Part shown: in pieces, positions 9,153-19,129 of the stretch
How the letters are laid out: each line of letters begins with the position of its first letter
How positions within the stretch are numbered: position 1 is the stretch's first letter
Source: Bradyrhizobium sp. WBAH42
GTDB lineage: Bacteria > Pseudomonadota > Alphaproteobacteria > Rhizobiales > Xanthobacteraceae
Reading direction: 5' to 3'
Assembly: GCF_024585265.1 (NCBI RefSeq)
Contig: NZ_CP036533.1
Location: 5,403,001 to 5,467,000 of the forward strand
DNA: 64,000 nt
Translations under genes and position numbers: made by a program
The notes under the pieces: model-generated
Database searches by the model: none
Seen by the model: only the letters and a program-made list of their open reading frames with translations
Told to the model about the DNA's origin: nothing

Positions 9153-9232
9153 CGTCATTGCGAGCGAAGCGAAGCAATCCAGAGTCTTTCCGCAGAGGCG
9201 GTCTGGATTGCTTCGCTGCGCTCGCAATGACG
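9153..9232. repeat. dispersed palindromic repeat, copy A
   Basis: Two 31-nt arms, 9153-9183 and 9202-9232, are inverted complements with one mismatch and can form a long hairpin. Each arm begins cgtcattgcgagcg and continues to caatccaga. A second copy with perfect arms is at 17856-17935, and the 18-nt centres are also alike (tctttccgc-gagg). From memory this motif is abundant between genes of Bradyrhizobium and relatives. It lies between the PLP enzyme and lpd, and may affect transcript end processing. Confidence 0.85.
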
Positions 9233-9255
9233 GCGGTGGGCGGCGATGCCAGCCA

Positions 9256-10677
9256 TCAAATATTCAACACCCGCCCATACGCATCCAGCACGGCTTCCTT
9301 CATCATCTCCGACAGCGTCGGATGCGGGAACACCGTGTGCATCAACTCTTCTTCCGTGGTCTCCAGGTTCATGGCGACGACGTAGCCCTGGATCAGCTCG
9401 GTGACCTCGGCGCCGACCATGTGGGCCCCTAACAGCTGGCCTGTCTTCTTGTCGAAGATCACCTTGACCAGGCCCTGATCCTCCCCGAGCGCGATCGCCT
9501 TGCCGTTGCCGACGAAGGGGAAGCGGCCGACGCGGATCTCGCGGCCGTTCTCCTTGGCCTTGGCTTCGGTCAAACCGACGGAGGCCACCTGCGGATGGCA
9601 ATAGGTGCAGCCCGGGATCATGTTCTTGTCCATGGGATGCGGGTGCAGGCCCTTGATCGCCTCGACGCAGATCACGCCCTCATGTTCGGCCTTGTGCGCG
9701 AGCATCGGAGGACCGGAGACGTCGCCGATGGCATAGATGCCGGGAACGTTGGTCTTGCCGTAGCCGTCGACCACGATGATGCCGCGATCGGTTTTGACAC
9801 CGACTTTTTCCAGGCCGAGATTCTCGATATTGCCGACGACGCCGACCGCCGAGATTACGCGCTCGAACTCGGTTGTGACGGGCTTGCCCTTGCCGTCGTC
9901 GATGGTGGCGACGACGCTGTCGGCCCTCTTCTCCAGCTTCGTCACCTTGGTGGAGGACATGATCTTGATGCCCTGCTTCTCCAGCCGCTTGCGGGCGAAG
10001 CCTGCGATCTCGGCGTCCTCGACGGGCAGGATCTGCGGCAGCACTTCCACCACGGTCACGTCGGAGCCCATGGTGTGGAAGAACGAGGCGAACTCGATGC
10101 CGATCGCGCCGGAGCCGACCACCAGCAGCGACTTCGGCATCCGCTCCGGCACCATTGCTTCAAAGTAGGTCCAGATCAGCTTCTTGTCGGGCTCGAGGCC
10201 GGGCAGCACGCGCGGCCGTGCGCCGGTCGCGACGATGATGTGCTTGGCCTGATAGGTCCCCTCGCCCAGCGCGCCCTTCGGGCCCTCGACGTCGGACTTC
10301 TTCACGGTGACCTTGCCGGGCGCATCGATCGAGGCGGCGCCCCAGATCACGCTGACCTTGTTCTTCTTCATCAGGAAGCCGACGCCGTCGTTCAGCCGCT
10401 TGGAGACGCCGCGCGAGCGCTGCACCACGGCCTTCGGATCGAACGAGACCTTCTCCGCCGACAGGCCGTAGTCTTTGGCGTGCTGCATGTAGTGGTAGAT
10501 CTCGGCCGAGCGTAAGAGTGCCTTGGTCGGGATGCAGCCCCAGTTCAGGCAGATGCCGCCGAGATAGGACTTTTCGACGATCGCGGTCTTGAAGCCGAGC
10601 TGCGCGGCGCGGATCGCGGTGACATAGCCGCCGGGGCCGGAGCCGATGATGATGACGTCGAAGGATGTATCGGCCAT
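9256..10677 (-). CDS. lpdA: dihydrolipoamide dehydrogenase (E3)
   Basis: A 473-residue FAD/NAD disulfide oxidoreductase that reoxidises the dihydrolipoyl groups of the pyruvate dehydrogenase E2 with NAD+. The FAD-binding GSGPGG is near residue 13, the redox disulfide Cys43-Cys48 lies in [13 protein letters not shown], the NAD motif is in [14 protein letters not shown], and the C-terminal active-site His-Pro is in FPHPTLSE. Length matches the family. It is the last gene of the minus-strand pdh operon, 17 nt after a small membrane-protein gene, with ATG at 10677. Confidence 0.96.
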   Translation of the reverse strand: MADTSFDVIIIGSGPGGYVTAIRAAQLGFKTAIVEKSYLGGICLNWGCIPTKALLRSAEIYHYMQHAKDYGLSAEKVSFDPKAVVQRSRGVSKRLNDGVGFLMKKNKVSVIWGAASIDAPGKVTVKKSDVEGPKGALGEGTYQAKHIIVATGARPRVLPGLEPDKKLIWTYFEAMVPERMPKSLLVVGSGAIGIEFASFFHTMGSDVTVVEVLPQILPVEDAEIAGFARKRLEKQGIKIMSSTKVTKLEKRADSVVATIDDGKGKPVTTEFERVISAVGVVGNIENLGLEKVGVKTDRGIIVVDGYGKTNVPGIYAIGDVSGPPMLAHKAEHEGVICVEAIKGLHPHPMDKNMIPGCTYCHPQVASVGLTEAKAKENGREIRVGRFPFVGNGKAIALGEDQGLVKVIFDKKTGQLLGAHMVGAEVTELIQGYVVAMNLETTEEELMHTVFPHPTLSEMMKEAVLDAYGRVLNI

Positions 10678-10694
10678 AGCGGCTCCCGTTCAAC

Positions 10695-10928
10695 TCAAGA
10701 AGCGCCGCGGGCGCGGCGCTTGACCAGAAAAGACCTCACCAGCCATTCGAGCACCACCACCAGGACCATCATGGTCAGCGCGGTGAGCACGATCGGCTGG
10801 GCGATGTTCCGTGCCAGCTGCTCGCCGGCAAAGAACGCAGAGTGAAGAAAATCGAGCCCGATCGGGTTGAGCGCGACGATGGCTCCGAGTAGCAGCGATA
10901 TCCATGGCCAGCGGGTCCGGACATGCAA
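10695..10928 (-). CDS. small two-helix membrane protein in the pdh operon
   Basis: A 77-residue protein between pdhC and lpdA. Two hydrophobic segments are visible (about 8-26 and 43-63), and it ends in a basic tail KRRARGAS that should face the cytosol. It begins at TTG 10928, with GAGGGGGCAACC just upstream as ribosome site. The tight spacing (22 nt after pdhC, 17 nt before lpdA) shows co-transcription with the complex genes. I do not recognise a family or function. Confidence 0.65.
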   Translation of the reverse strand: MHVRTRWPWISLLLGAIVALNPIGLDFLHSAFFAGEQLARNIAQPIVLTALTMMVLVVVLEWLVRSFLVKRRARGAS

Positions 10929-10950
10929 GGTTGCCCCCTCTGCCGCCGCG

Positions 10951-12303
10951 TCAGACCATCATCATCACAGGGTTTTCGATCAGCTGCTTGAACGCGCCGA
11001 TCAGCTCGGCGCCGAGGGCGCCGTCGATGGCGCGGTGATCGCAGGACAAGGTCACGCTCATCATGTTCGCGATCTCGATCTTGCCGCCGCGCACCACGGG
11101 ACGCTCCTCGCTGGTGCCGACCGCGAGAATCGTCGCATGCGGCGGGTTGATCACGGCGGTGAAGTGGCTGATGCCATACATGCCGAGGTTGGAGACGGCG
11201 GTGGTGCCGCCCTGATACTCCTCGGGCTTCAATTTGCGGGAACGTGCGCGCGCCGCAAAGTCCTTCATCTCGTTCGAGATGGTCGAGAGCGTCTTGGTCT
11301 CGGCCTTGCGGATGATCGGCGTGATCAGGCCGCCAGGCATCGCAACGGCAACGCCGACGTCGGAATGATGGTGCTTGACCATGCCGCTTTCGGTCCAGCT
11401 CACGTTGCAGTTCGGGATCTTCTGCAGCGCCACCGCCATCGCCTTGATGACGAAGTCGTTGACCGAGATCTTGTAGAGCGGCTTCTTCTCCTTGTCCTTG
11501 GGTGCAGCCGCATTGATCTCCTCGCGCGCGGCGAGCAGCTTGCCGATGTCGCAGTCGATGGTGAGATAGAAATGCGGGACGTTCTGGATCGACGCAGTCA
11601 GGCGCTGCGCGATGGTGCGGCGCATGCCGTCATGCGGGACAATGTCGTACGAGCCCGGCTCGAACAGCGACAGGATCTGCTTGTCCGACATGGTCGGCGC
11701 GATCGCCGGCGCGCCTGACGGCGCCGCGGCGGGTGCCTTGAGGCCCTTGCCGGATTTGGCCTGCTCGACGTCGCGCGCGACCACGCGGCCGTGCGGGCCG
11801 GTGCCGGTGACCATGCCGACATCGATGCCGGCTTCCTTGGCGAGGCGCCGCGCCAGCGGCGATGAGAACACGCGACCGCCATGGCCATTGGCCTGGGCGG
11901 CCGGAGCTGCGGGCTGCGGCGCGGGTGCTGCGGGCGGCGGCGCGGCCTTGGGCGCAGCAGGCGCTGGCGCGGCAGCCGGTGCGGCCGCTGGGGCTTCGGC
12001 GGCCTTCGGCGGCGCGGCCGAAGCGCTGGGCTTGGCGCTCCCTGCGGCTTTCACGTCCTCGCCCTCACCGGCGAGCACGGCGATCACGTCGTTGACCGGA
12101 ACGTCCTGCGTGCCCTCGGGCACCAGGATCTTGGCGATCGTGCCCTCGTCGATCGCCTCGACCTCCATGGTCGCCTTGTCGGTCTCGATCTCGGCAATGA
12201 CGTCGCCGGATTTGACCTTGTCGCCTTCCTTCTTCAGCCACTTGGCGAGGTTGCCCTTCTCCATCGTCGGCGAGAGAGCGGGCATCAGGATGTTGATGGG
12301 CAT
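10951..12303 (-). CDS. pdhC: pyruvate dehydrogenase E2, dihydrolipoamide acetyltransferase
   Basis: A 450-residue E2. One lipoyl domain comes first, with the lipoylated Lys in [12 protein letters not shown]. An Ala/Pro-rich flexible linker follows, then the peripheral subunit-binding domain (SSPLARRLAKEAGIDV..GTGPHGRVVARDVE). The catalytic acetyltransferase domain ends with SCDHRAIDGALGAE, which holds the catalytic His and Asp. It transfers acetyl groups from lipoamide to CoA at the core of the pyruvate dehydrogenase complex. ATG 12303 has GAGG upstream. The N-terminal lipoyl region is nearly identical in DNA to that of pdhB, with a 43-nt exact match. Confidence 0.96.
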   Translation of the reverse strand: MPINILMPALSPTMEKGNLAKWLKKEGDKVKSGDVIAEIETDKATMEVEAIDEGTIAKILVPEGTQDVPVNDVIAVLAGEGEDVKAAGSAKPSASAAPPKAAEAPAAAPAAAPAPAAPKAAPPPAAPAPQPAAPAAQANGHGGRVFSSPLARRLAKEAGIDVGMVTGTGPHGRVVARDVEQAKSGKGLKAPAAAPSGAPAIAPTMSDKQILSLFEPGSYDIVPHDGMRRTIAQRLTASIQNVPHFYLTIDCDIGKLLAAREEINAAAPKDKEKKPLYKISVNDFVIKAMAVALQKIPNCNVSWTESGMVKHHHSDVGVAVAMPGGLITPIIRKAETKTLSTISNEMKDFAARARSRKLKPEEYQGGTTAVSNLGMYGISHFTAVINPPHATILAVGTSEERPVVRGGKIEIANMMSVTLSCDHRAIDGALGAELIGAFKQLIENPVMMMV

Positions 12304-12365
12304 GCTGACCTCAAGAAGAATTTTGCAAAACGTCGTCTCCGACAGCGGCGACGAACAGACCAGGT

Positions 12366-12818
12366 TTAGTTGCCGATGTCGCCCTGCCACAGGCGCTCAT
12401 TGGCAGGGATGGAACGCCAATTCTTCATCATGGTGATGGAGCGATCGTCGGCAAGGTCGATCCAGGGGATGCCGAACTTGTCGAGGATATCCTTGGAGCC
12501 GGGGAACGTGATGGACTCTCCGATCACCACCATCTTGACCTTGAACAGCGCGAGCGCGCCGGCGCACATCGAGCAGGGCGACAGCGTCGTGTACATGACG
12601 GTATCGTGGAACGAGATCGCGCCGGCCTCGCGCAGGCAGCTCATCTCGCCGTGCAGGATGGGATTGTTCTCCTGGACGCGGTTGTTGTGGCCGCGGGCGA
12701 TGATCTTGTTGTCGCGCGTCAGCACCGCGCCGATCGGCAGGCCGCCCTGCGCGATCGAGGCTTCGGCCTCGCGGATCGCTTCCAGCATGAAATCGTAATG
12801 ATAGGATTCGATCGCCAT
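12366..12818 (-). CDS. cytosine deaminase-like (Fcy1-type) nucleoside deaminase
   Basis: A 150-residue zinc deaminase. Zinc ligands are His56 with catalytic Glu58 in LHGEMSC, and Cys82/Cys85 in LSPCSMCAGA. Beyond the general CDA motif it resembles yeast cytosine deaminase Fcy1 along its length as I remember that sequence: GGLPIGAVL, RGHNNRVQ, TLHGE-like, YTTLSPC.MC.GA, VVGES.TF and a C-terminal DIG motif. Cytosine to uracil deamination is therefore the best guess; guanine deaminase or a tRNA deaminase is less likely. ATG 12818 is two bases after the upstream stop. Its place inside the pdh operon is unexplained. Confidence 0.78.
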   Translation of the reverse strand: MAIESYHYDFMLEAIREAEASIAQGGLPIGAVLTRDNKIIARGHNNRVQENNPILHGEMSCLREAGAISFHDTVMYTTLSPCSMCAGALALFKVKMVVIGESITFPGSKDILDKFGIPWIDLADDRSITMMKNWRSIPANERLWQGDIGN

Positions 12819-12820
12819 GA

Positions 12821-13123
12821 TCAGTGCCCCTTGCCGCGCGGCGTCGTGGTGCCGGTGTCGGTGGGACGCTCGATCTCGGCCTGGAACATGTCGAGGATCC
12901 GGTTCAGCGCGTCCTCCTCGGTGTATTCGCTCTCGCGCGCGTAGGCGCGCGCGGCGTGGCGGGCGAGATCGACGAGCAATAGCCCCCACATGTCGGGCTC
13001 CTCGAAGGCGCGCTGGAACGCCATCGACAGCCCGCCATCCAGCACGAAGACGCGCAGGATCTCGACCGCGTCGTCGCGGGTCATGACGTCGGGCGGCAGT
13101 GGCTGCTCCTTGGGGCCGCTCAT
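12821..13123 (-). CDS. DUF5076-like small protein
   Basis: A 100-residue soluble protein beginning MSGPKEQPLPPDV with the segment AVEILRVFVLDGGLSMAFQRAFEEPDMWGLLLVDLARHAARAY in its middle and a Thr-rich tail. From memory this matches the short alphaproteobacterial DUF5076 family, whose role is unknown. Its ATG overlaps the stop of the membrane-protein gene upstream (ATGA) and its stop is two bases before the deaminase start, so it is firmly part of the pdh operon. No metal-binding or catalytic motif is obvious. Confidence 0.72.
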   Translation of the reverse strand: MSGPKEQPLPPDVMTRDDAVEILRVFVLDGGLSMAFQRAFEEPDMWGLLLVDLARHAARAYARESEYTEEDALNRILDMFQAEIERPTDTGTTTPRGKGH

Positions 13124-13443
13124 TGCGACGAACTCGATGCGTCCTGGAGGACAAGAACCTTCCCGTCAAACTCTACTCCAATCGCTCGCTTCAGCATGGA
13201 CCGGAGCGCAAGGAAACCAACGGCGAAAAACAAACCAGCCAAAACGACCGGCTGGAAGATCATCGCGTTGACGACGGTCGTGGCAGTGGCCGCAAATTCC
13301 GGATAGCCCAGCATGCGCGACAGGATCGCCACCAAAAGCATCACCGGAAACTCAACGACCATGACCACGAGCGGAATAGCCGCCGTAAAAGCCAGAGCTG
13401 CCAATATCCAGCGCCAGTAGATATGCCAGGTTAGCTTATACAT
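13120..13443 (-). CDS. small membrane protein in the pdh operon
   Basis: A 107-residue protein with hydrophobic segments at about 10-30, 33-50 and 63-83, so two or three membrane helices, then a short soluble tail ending DASSSSQ. ATG at 13443 lies 11 nt after the pdhB stop, and its stop overlaps the DUF5076-like start by ATGA. No family recognised. The composition is slightly lower in GC than its neighbours, which may mean later acquisition, but this is only an impression. Confidence 0.6.
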   Translation of the reverse strand: MYKLTWHIYWRWILAALAFTAAIPLVVMVVEFPVMLLVAILSRMLGYPEFAATATTVVNAMIFQPVVLAGLFFAVGFLALRSMLKRAIGVEFDGKVLVLQDASSSSQ

Positions 13444-13454
13444 GGTTGCCTATT

Positions 13455-14837
<1,383 letters not shown>

Positions 14838-14865
14838 GTCTTCTCCAAGGAAAGCTTGCGCGCGT

Positions 14866-15888
14866 TCAGCGGTACACGTCGGTCCAGAGCTCGGCGGCAT
14901 CCGGCTCGGGATCATGCTGGGCGAAATCGGCGGACGCATTGACGATGTCGCGCACCTCGGCGTCGATCGCCTTCAGATCGGCCTCGCTGACCTTGGCGGC
15001 GAGCAGGCGGTTGCGCACCTGCTCGATCGGGTCCTGGTCGTGGCGAACCTTCTCGACCTCCTCGCGCGTGCGATATTTTGCAGGATCGGACATCGAATGG
15101 CCGCGATAGCGGTAGGTCTGCATCTCCAGAATGAAGGGACCCTTGCCGGCGCGGCACCAGGCCGCCGCCTCCTCGCCCGCCGCCTTCACGGCGCGGACGT
15201 CCATGCCGTCGACCTGCTTGCCGGGAATGTTGAAGGACGCGCCGCGCTTGGAAAAATCCTGCTGCGCCGAGGCGCGTGAGACCGAGGTGCCCATGGCGTA
15301 GCGGTTGTTCTCGATGACAAAGATCACCGGCAGCTTCCAGAGCTCCGCCATGTTGAAGCTCTCATAGACCTGGCCCTGGTTAGCCGCGCCGTCGCCGAAA
15401 TAGGTGACGCTGACGTTACCGTTGCCGCGATAGTGATTGGCGAAGGCGAGGCCTGTGCCGAGCGAGACCTGCGCGCCGACGATGCCGTGACCGCCGTAAA
15501 AGTGCTTCTCCTTGCTGAACATATGCATGGAGCCGCCCTTGCCCTTGGAATAGCCGCCGCGGCGTCCCGTCAGCTCGGCCATCACGCCATTGGCATCCAT
15601 GCCGGTCGCGAGCATGTGACCGTGGTCGCGATAGCCGGTGATGACCTGATCGCCCTCTTTCAGGGCCATCTGCATGCCGACCACCACGGCCTCCTGGCCG
15701 ATATAGAGGTGGCAGAAGCCGCCGATGGCGCCCATGCCGTAGAGCTGGCCGGCCTTTTCCTCGAACCGCCGGATCAGGAGCATGTCGCGGAGCGCCTTGA
15801 GCTCCTGCTCCCTGGTGAATTCCGGGGGCGAACCGCCGTCGGACTTGTCCTGTGGAGCGCTTGCGGCGGCTTTCTTGGGTGCGGCCAT
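14866..15888 (-). CDS. pdhA: pyruvate dehydrogenase E1 alpha subunit
   Basis: A 340-residue thiamine-diphosphate enzyme subunit. The ThDP/Mg motif runs from [14 protein letters not shown] to [20 protein letters not shown] and the phosphorylation-loop-like [15 protein letters not shown] are also present. An Ala/Lys-rich N-terminal extension precedes the domain. It is the first gene of the operon pdhA-pdhB-membrane protein-DUF5076-deaminase-pdhC-membrane protein-lpdA, all minus strand. The operon promoter should lie in 15889-16110, where a long inverted repeat (16038-16067) is present. Confidence 0.96.
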   Translation of the reverse strand: MAAPKKAAASAPQDKSDGGSPPEFTREQELKALRDMLLIRRFEEKAGQLYGMGAIGGFCHLYIGQEAVVVGMQMALKEGDQVITGYRDHGHMLATGMDANGVMAELTGRRGGYSKGKGGSMHMFSKEKHFYGGHGIVGAQVSLGTGLAFANHYRGNGNVSVTYFGDGAANQGQVYESFNMAELWKLPVIFVIENNRYAMGTSVSRASAQQDFSKRGASFNIPGKQVDGMDVRAVKAAGEEAAAWCRAGKGPFILEMQTYRYRGHSMSDPAKYRTREEVEKVRHDQDPIEQVRNRLLAAKVSEADLKAIDAEVRDIVNASADFAQHDPEPDAAELWTDVYR

Positions 15889-16037
15889 GGGAATTCCGGG
15901 TCAGAGAAAACTTTCGCCCTCTCTAACCCAAGTCAAACGCCCTTGGAAAGCACCGCGGCGGCATGGCACGACTTTCATTATGCCGCACTGCAGCGTGATC
16001 GAAATATTGGAAAATCTTTGGCGCTGATCAGGCAACA

Positions 16038-16067
16038 AATCTATGCACGCCATGGCGTGCGCAGATT
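16038..16067. promoter_or_regulatory. inverted repeat upstream of pdhA
   Basis: A perfect 16-bp palindrome gcacgccatggcgtgc (16045-16060) is flanked by aatct (16038-16042) and agatt (16063-16067), extending the symmetry. It lies about 150 bp upstream of the pdhA start and has no following T run, so it looks more like a protein-binding dyad than a terminator. Its regulator is unknown. Confidence 0.4.
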
Positions 16068-16115
16068 CGTGACCGGATCAAGAACGGTGCGTGCGCCAAT
16101 CCCGACATTCGGAGC

Positions 16116-16140
16116 GGGCGGCGCCGAAGCGGCGCCGCCC
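16116..16140 (-). terminator. GC-rich hairpin after the aldehyde dehydrogenase gene
   Basis: Perfect 11-bp arms gggcggcgccg and cggcgccgccc with a 3-nt loop, starting 12 nt beyond the stop of the aldehyde dehydrogenase gene. No clear T run follows on the minus strand, so it may be a rho-assisted or mRNA-stabilising hairpin rather than a classic intrinsic terminator. Confidence 0.5.
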
Positions 16141-16151
16141 TTCCGACCCGA

Positions 16152-17669
16152 TCAGAAGAAGCCGAGCTTCTTCGGGCTGTAGCTGACCAGGAGGTTCTTG
16201 GTCTGCTGATAATGATCGAGCATCATCTTGTGGGTCTCGCGCCCGACGCCCGACTGCTTGTAGCCGCCGAACGCCGCATGGGCGGGATAGGCGTGGTAGC
16301 AATTGGTCCAGACCCGGCCGGCCTGGATCTCCCGGCCGAAGCGGTAGCAGCGATTGGCGTCGCGGCTCCAGACACCGGCACCCAAGCCGTAGAGCGTGTC
16401 GTTGGCGATCGCGAGCGCCTCTTCGTCGGTCTTGAAGGTCGTGACCGAGACGACGGGGCCGAAAATCTCCTCCTGGAAGATTCGCATCTTGTTGTGGCCC
16501 TCAAACACGGTCGGCTGGACGTAGAAGCCGCCGGTGAGATCGCCGCCGAGATCGGCGCGTCCGCCGCCGGCCAGCACCTTGGCGCCCTCCTGCTTGCCGA
16601 TGTCGATATAGGAGAGGATTTTGCTGAGCTGCTCGCTGGAGGCCTGCGCGCCGATCATGGTGGCGGCATCACGCGGGTCGCCCTGCTTGATCGCGGCGAC
16701 GCGCTTGAGCGCCCGCTCCATGAAACGGTCGTAGATGTCGGCGTGGACCAGCGCCCGGCTCGGACAGGTGCAGACCTCGCCCTGGTTCAGCGCGAACATG
16801 ACGAAGCCCTCGATCGCCTTGTCGAAGAAATCGTCGTCCTCGGCGGTGACGTCCTTGAAGAAGATGTTCGGCGACTTGCCGCCGAGTTCCAGCGTCACCG
16901 GGATGAGATTCTGGCTGGCATATTGCATGATGAGCCGGCCCGTCGTGGTCTCGCCGGTGAAGGCGATCTTGGCGATGCGCGGGCTCGACGCCAGCGGCTT
17001 GCCGGCCTCGAGGCCAAAGCCGTTGACGATGTTGAGCACGCCCGGCGGCAGCAGGTCGGCGATGATCTCGGCCCAGACCATGATCGAGGCCGGGGTCTGC
17101 TCGGCGGGCTTGAGCACCACGCAATTGCCGGCGGCGAGCGCCGGCGCGAGCTTCCAGCAGGCCATCAGAAGCGGGAAGTTCCAGGGAATGATCTGGCCGA
17201 CCACGCCGAGCGGCTCGTGGAAATGGTAGGCGATGGTGTCGTGGTCGATCTCGCCGATCGAGCCTTCCTGGGCACGCACCACGCCGGCGAAATAGCGGAA
17301 ATGGTCGATCGCGAGCGGCAGGTCGGCGGCGCGCGTCTCGCGGATCGGCTTGCCGTTGTCCCAGGTCTCGGCAATCGCCAGGCGCTCGAGGTTTTCTTCC
17401 ATGCGGTCGGCGATCCGGTTCAGGATCGCGGCGCGCTCGGCGACGCTGGTGCGGCCCCAGGCGGCCTTGGCGGCATGCGCCGCATCGAGTGCCGCCTCGA
17501 CGTCCTGCGCGTCGGACCGCGCGATCTTGCAGACGACCTGGCCGGTCAGGGGCGAGGCATTATCGAAATATTTCCCGGAGATCGGCGCGACGAACTTGCC
17601 GCCGATGAAATTGTCGTAGCGTTCGGCAAAGGGAACTTTGGTGACGCTGAGGAATTCCACCTTGTTCAT
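16152..17669 (-). CDS. aldehyde dehydrogenase (acetaldehyde-type, AldB/ExaC-like)
   Basis: A 505-residue NAD(P)+-dependent aldehyde dehydrogenase. Catalytic motifs are [12 protein letters not shown] (general-base Glu) and [13 protein letters not shown] (nucleophile Cys), with [19 protein letters not shown] and the C-terminal [11 protein letters not shown]. The form resembles acetaldehyde dehydrogenases of the AldB/ExaC group, which oxidise short aldehydes to acids. It is read toward pdhA but has its own hairpin after it. Upstream are an 18-bp dyad (17785-17802), a dispersed repeat and the gene of a GAF-Fis regulator in the same direction, which suggests aldehyde- or alcohol-responsive control. 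Confidence 0.9.
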   Translation of the reverse strand: MNKVEFLSVTKVPFAERYDNFIGGKFVAPISGKYFDNASPLTGQVVCKIARSDAQDVEAALDAAHAAKAAWGRTSVAERAAILNRIADRMEENLERLAIAETWDNGKPIRETRAADLPLAIDHFRYFAGVVRAQEGSIGEIDHDTIAYHFHEPLGVVGQIIPWNFPLLMACWKLAPALAAGNCVVLKPAEQTPASIMVWAEIIADLLPPGVLNIVNGFGLEAGKPLASSPRIAKIAFTGETTTGRLIMQYASQNLIPVTLELGGKSPNIFFKDVTAEDDDFFDKAIEGFVMFALNQGEVCTCPSRALVHADIYDRFMERALKRVAAIKQGDPRDAATMIGAQASSEQLSKILSYIDIGKQEGAKVLAGGGRADLGGDLTGGFYVQPTVFEGHNKMRIFQEEIFGPVVSVTTFKTDEEALAIANDTLYGLGAGVWSRDANRCYRFGREIQAGRVWTNCYHAYPAHAAFGGYKQSGVGRETHKMMLDHYQQTKNLLVSYSPKKLGFF

Positions 17670-17784
17670 TGATCACTCCCGATGTTGCTGTTTGCGCTTG
17701 TCGTCGCCTGTTCGCGACTTGCGCAGACGATGATGCGGGAGGCGTTTTCTGTCAGCCCGGGCGGACGCGATCGCGGAGCGGACC

Positions 17785-17802
17785 TGTCGCAGTTCTGCGA
17801 CA
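17785..17802. promoter_or_regulatory. 18-bp dyad TGTCGCAGTTCTGCGACA, candidate operator
   Basis: TGTCGCAG and CTGCGACA are perfect inverted arms around a TT centre, 116 bp upstream of the aldehyde dehydrogenase ATG. Activators with Fis-type HTH domains bind symmetric sites of about this size upstream of their targets, and such a regulator is encoded just beyond. Assignment to that regulator is inference. Confidence 0.5.
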
Positions 17803-17855
17803 GTTGTACTCGCCCGTCAGAAGCAAGGAGCAATTGGCGCACCAGCGGCTTCCAC

Positions 17856-17935
17856 CGTCATTGCGAGCGCAGCGAAGCAATCCAGAATCTTTCCGCGGAG
17901 GGACTCTGGATTGCTTCGCTGCGCTCGCAATGACG
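17856..17935. repeat. dispersed palindromic repeat, copy B
   Basis: Perfect 31-nt inverted arms (17856-17886 and 17905-17935) around an 18-nt centre. The arms differ from the left arm of copy A (9153-9232) at a single base. It lies just after the stop of the GAF-Fis regulator gene, where it may act as a transcript-end hairpin. Confidence 0.87.
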
Positions 17936-17953
17936 ATTGAGGAATAGCGCGGC

Positions 17954-18913
17954 CTAGTGGTTCAGCTCGAACCGCTTGAGCTTCCGGTGCAGCGTGGCGC
18001 GGCTGACGCCGAGGGCCTTGGCGGCGGCGGAAACGTTGCCGCCGGCGCGCAGCAGCGCGCGTTGCAGCACCGCACGCTGGCCTCCGGCAAGATGATCGTG
18101 CGCGGCATCACCGCCGAGAAGATCGGCCGCGGGCATCGGCCGCAACGCACCGCCGGTCGCGATGCCGAGCGCCAGCCGGGCGGAGCGCGTTGCGCCGATC
18201 ACCAGATCGTCCGCATCGACCGCAACGAGGCCGCCGCAGCTTCCGTCCGCCGCCTGCGTCAGCACGATGCGGGCATGGGCGAAGACCTTGCGAAACAGGT
18301 CGGCTTCGATCCGCTTGGCCGCCTCGCCCGCCGCGAGCGCGATCAGGCTGGCGAAGGCGTCGGTGCGGTCGGCGCGGCAGGAGGAGACGTCGAGCACGCC
18401 CGCGAGCGCCGCCTCGTGGTCGTAGATCGGAACGGCGGTGCAGCTCAGAAGCGTGTTGCGGGCAAAGAAGTGCTGGTCGCGATCGATGGTCAGCGGACGC
18501 TGCTCGACGAGGCAGGTGCCGATGCCGTTGGTGCCCTCATGCTCCTCGCTCCAGAGCGCGCCCGTCCACAGGCCCCAGGACTGAAACGTCGCATCGTCCG
18601 CCGCCGTGCCGCGGCGATCGACCGGCACGCCCTCGCGATCGGCGAGCAGCACACAGCAGCCCGCAGCGCCGACGGCCTGATATAGCCGGTCCATCGCGCC
18701 CTGCGCGGCCGCCAGAAGCGGCGCGATGCGCTCTCGCGCCTGCTGCAGCTCGGCTTCGGTCAGCCGCATCGGCGCGGCGCGACCGCTGGGATCAAGGTGA
18801 TGCAATCGGGAGGAACGGCGCCACGAGGCCACGAGCGCGGAGCGAGCCGCCTGGCCTGACGCGATGGCGGCCTCGACACGGGCCGCGTGATGCCGGGGCA
18901 TTGTCCCATTCAT
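17954..18913 (-). CDS. AcoR-like regulator with GAF and Fis HTH but no AAA+ domain
   Basis: A 319-residue regulator. The N-terminal region (VASWRRSSRLHHLDPSG, then a GAF fold with LLADREGVPV, GTNGIGTCL and TAVPIYDHEAALAGVLDVS) matches the sensor part of AcoR-type activators. The last 40 residues are a Fis-type HTH (LLRAGGNVSAAAKALGVSRATLHRKLKRF). The central sigma-54 AAA+ ATPase, with GAFTGA and Walker motifs, is absent, so it cannot act as a classical sigma-54 activator. ATG 18913 has GGAGG 8 nt upstream; a GTG at 18916 is also possible. A FixK-type promoter lies directly upstream. It likely controls the aldehyde dehydrogenase gene. Confidence 0.83.
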   Translation of the reverse strand: MNGTMPRHHAARVEAAIASGQAARSALVASWRRSSRLHHLDPSGRAAPMRLTEAELQQARERIAPLLAAAQGAMDRLYQAVGAAGCCVLLADREGVPVDRRGTAADDATFQSWGLWTGALWSEEHEGTNGIGTCLVEQRPLTIDRDQHFFARNTLLSCTAVPIYDHEAALAGVLDVSSCRADRTDAFASLIALAAGEAAKRIEADLFRKVFAHARIVLTQAADGSCGGLVAVDADDLVIGATRSARLALGIATGGALRPMPAADLLGGDAAHDHLAGGQRAVLQRALLRAGGNVSAAAKALGVSRATLHRKLKRFELNH

Positions 18914-18933
18914 CACAGTTTCCTCCGGATAGC

Positions 18934-18974
18934 AGTGTAGGACGTGCCGGTGCTGTCCGGTTGATCTGCGTCAA
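18934..18974 (-). promoter_or_regulatory. FixK/FNR-type promoter of the GAF-Fis regulator gene
   Basis: The palindrome TTGATCTGCGTCAA (18961-18974) matches the FixK2 box (TTG A/C-N8-T/G CAA) and is followed on the minus strand, after 21 nt, by TACACT (complement of 18934-18939) as a -10 element. The predicted start site is near 18927, placing the box at about -41, the class II activator position. The ribosome site and ATG 18913 follow at once. Confidence 0.62.
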
Positions 18975-19129
18975 CTTCAGCGAGCGCCACCAAAGGCATG
19001 AGCCCGCCGCGGCGCCGCCGTCAAGGCAACCGCGCGGTTCCGGGGTTACGACCTTCGCAGGAGGCAAAAGGACAGAGTGGTCGGATTTCAGCAGCGACTT
19101 TCGCTGCGGCTTTCAGAAGCTGCGGATGG

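Noticed and set aside
9112..9177. Longer start for the threonine-synthase-like enzyme at 9177
   Set aside because: The extra codons lie inside a dispersed palindromic repeat; a proper ribosome site precedes ATG 9111.
16212..17672. 486-codon open frame on the plus strand opposite the aldehyde dehydrogenase gene
   Set aside because: It mirrors a convincing gene, is low-complexity and rich in Arg, Ala, Gly and Asp, has no family motif and is expected in high-GC DNA.
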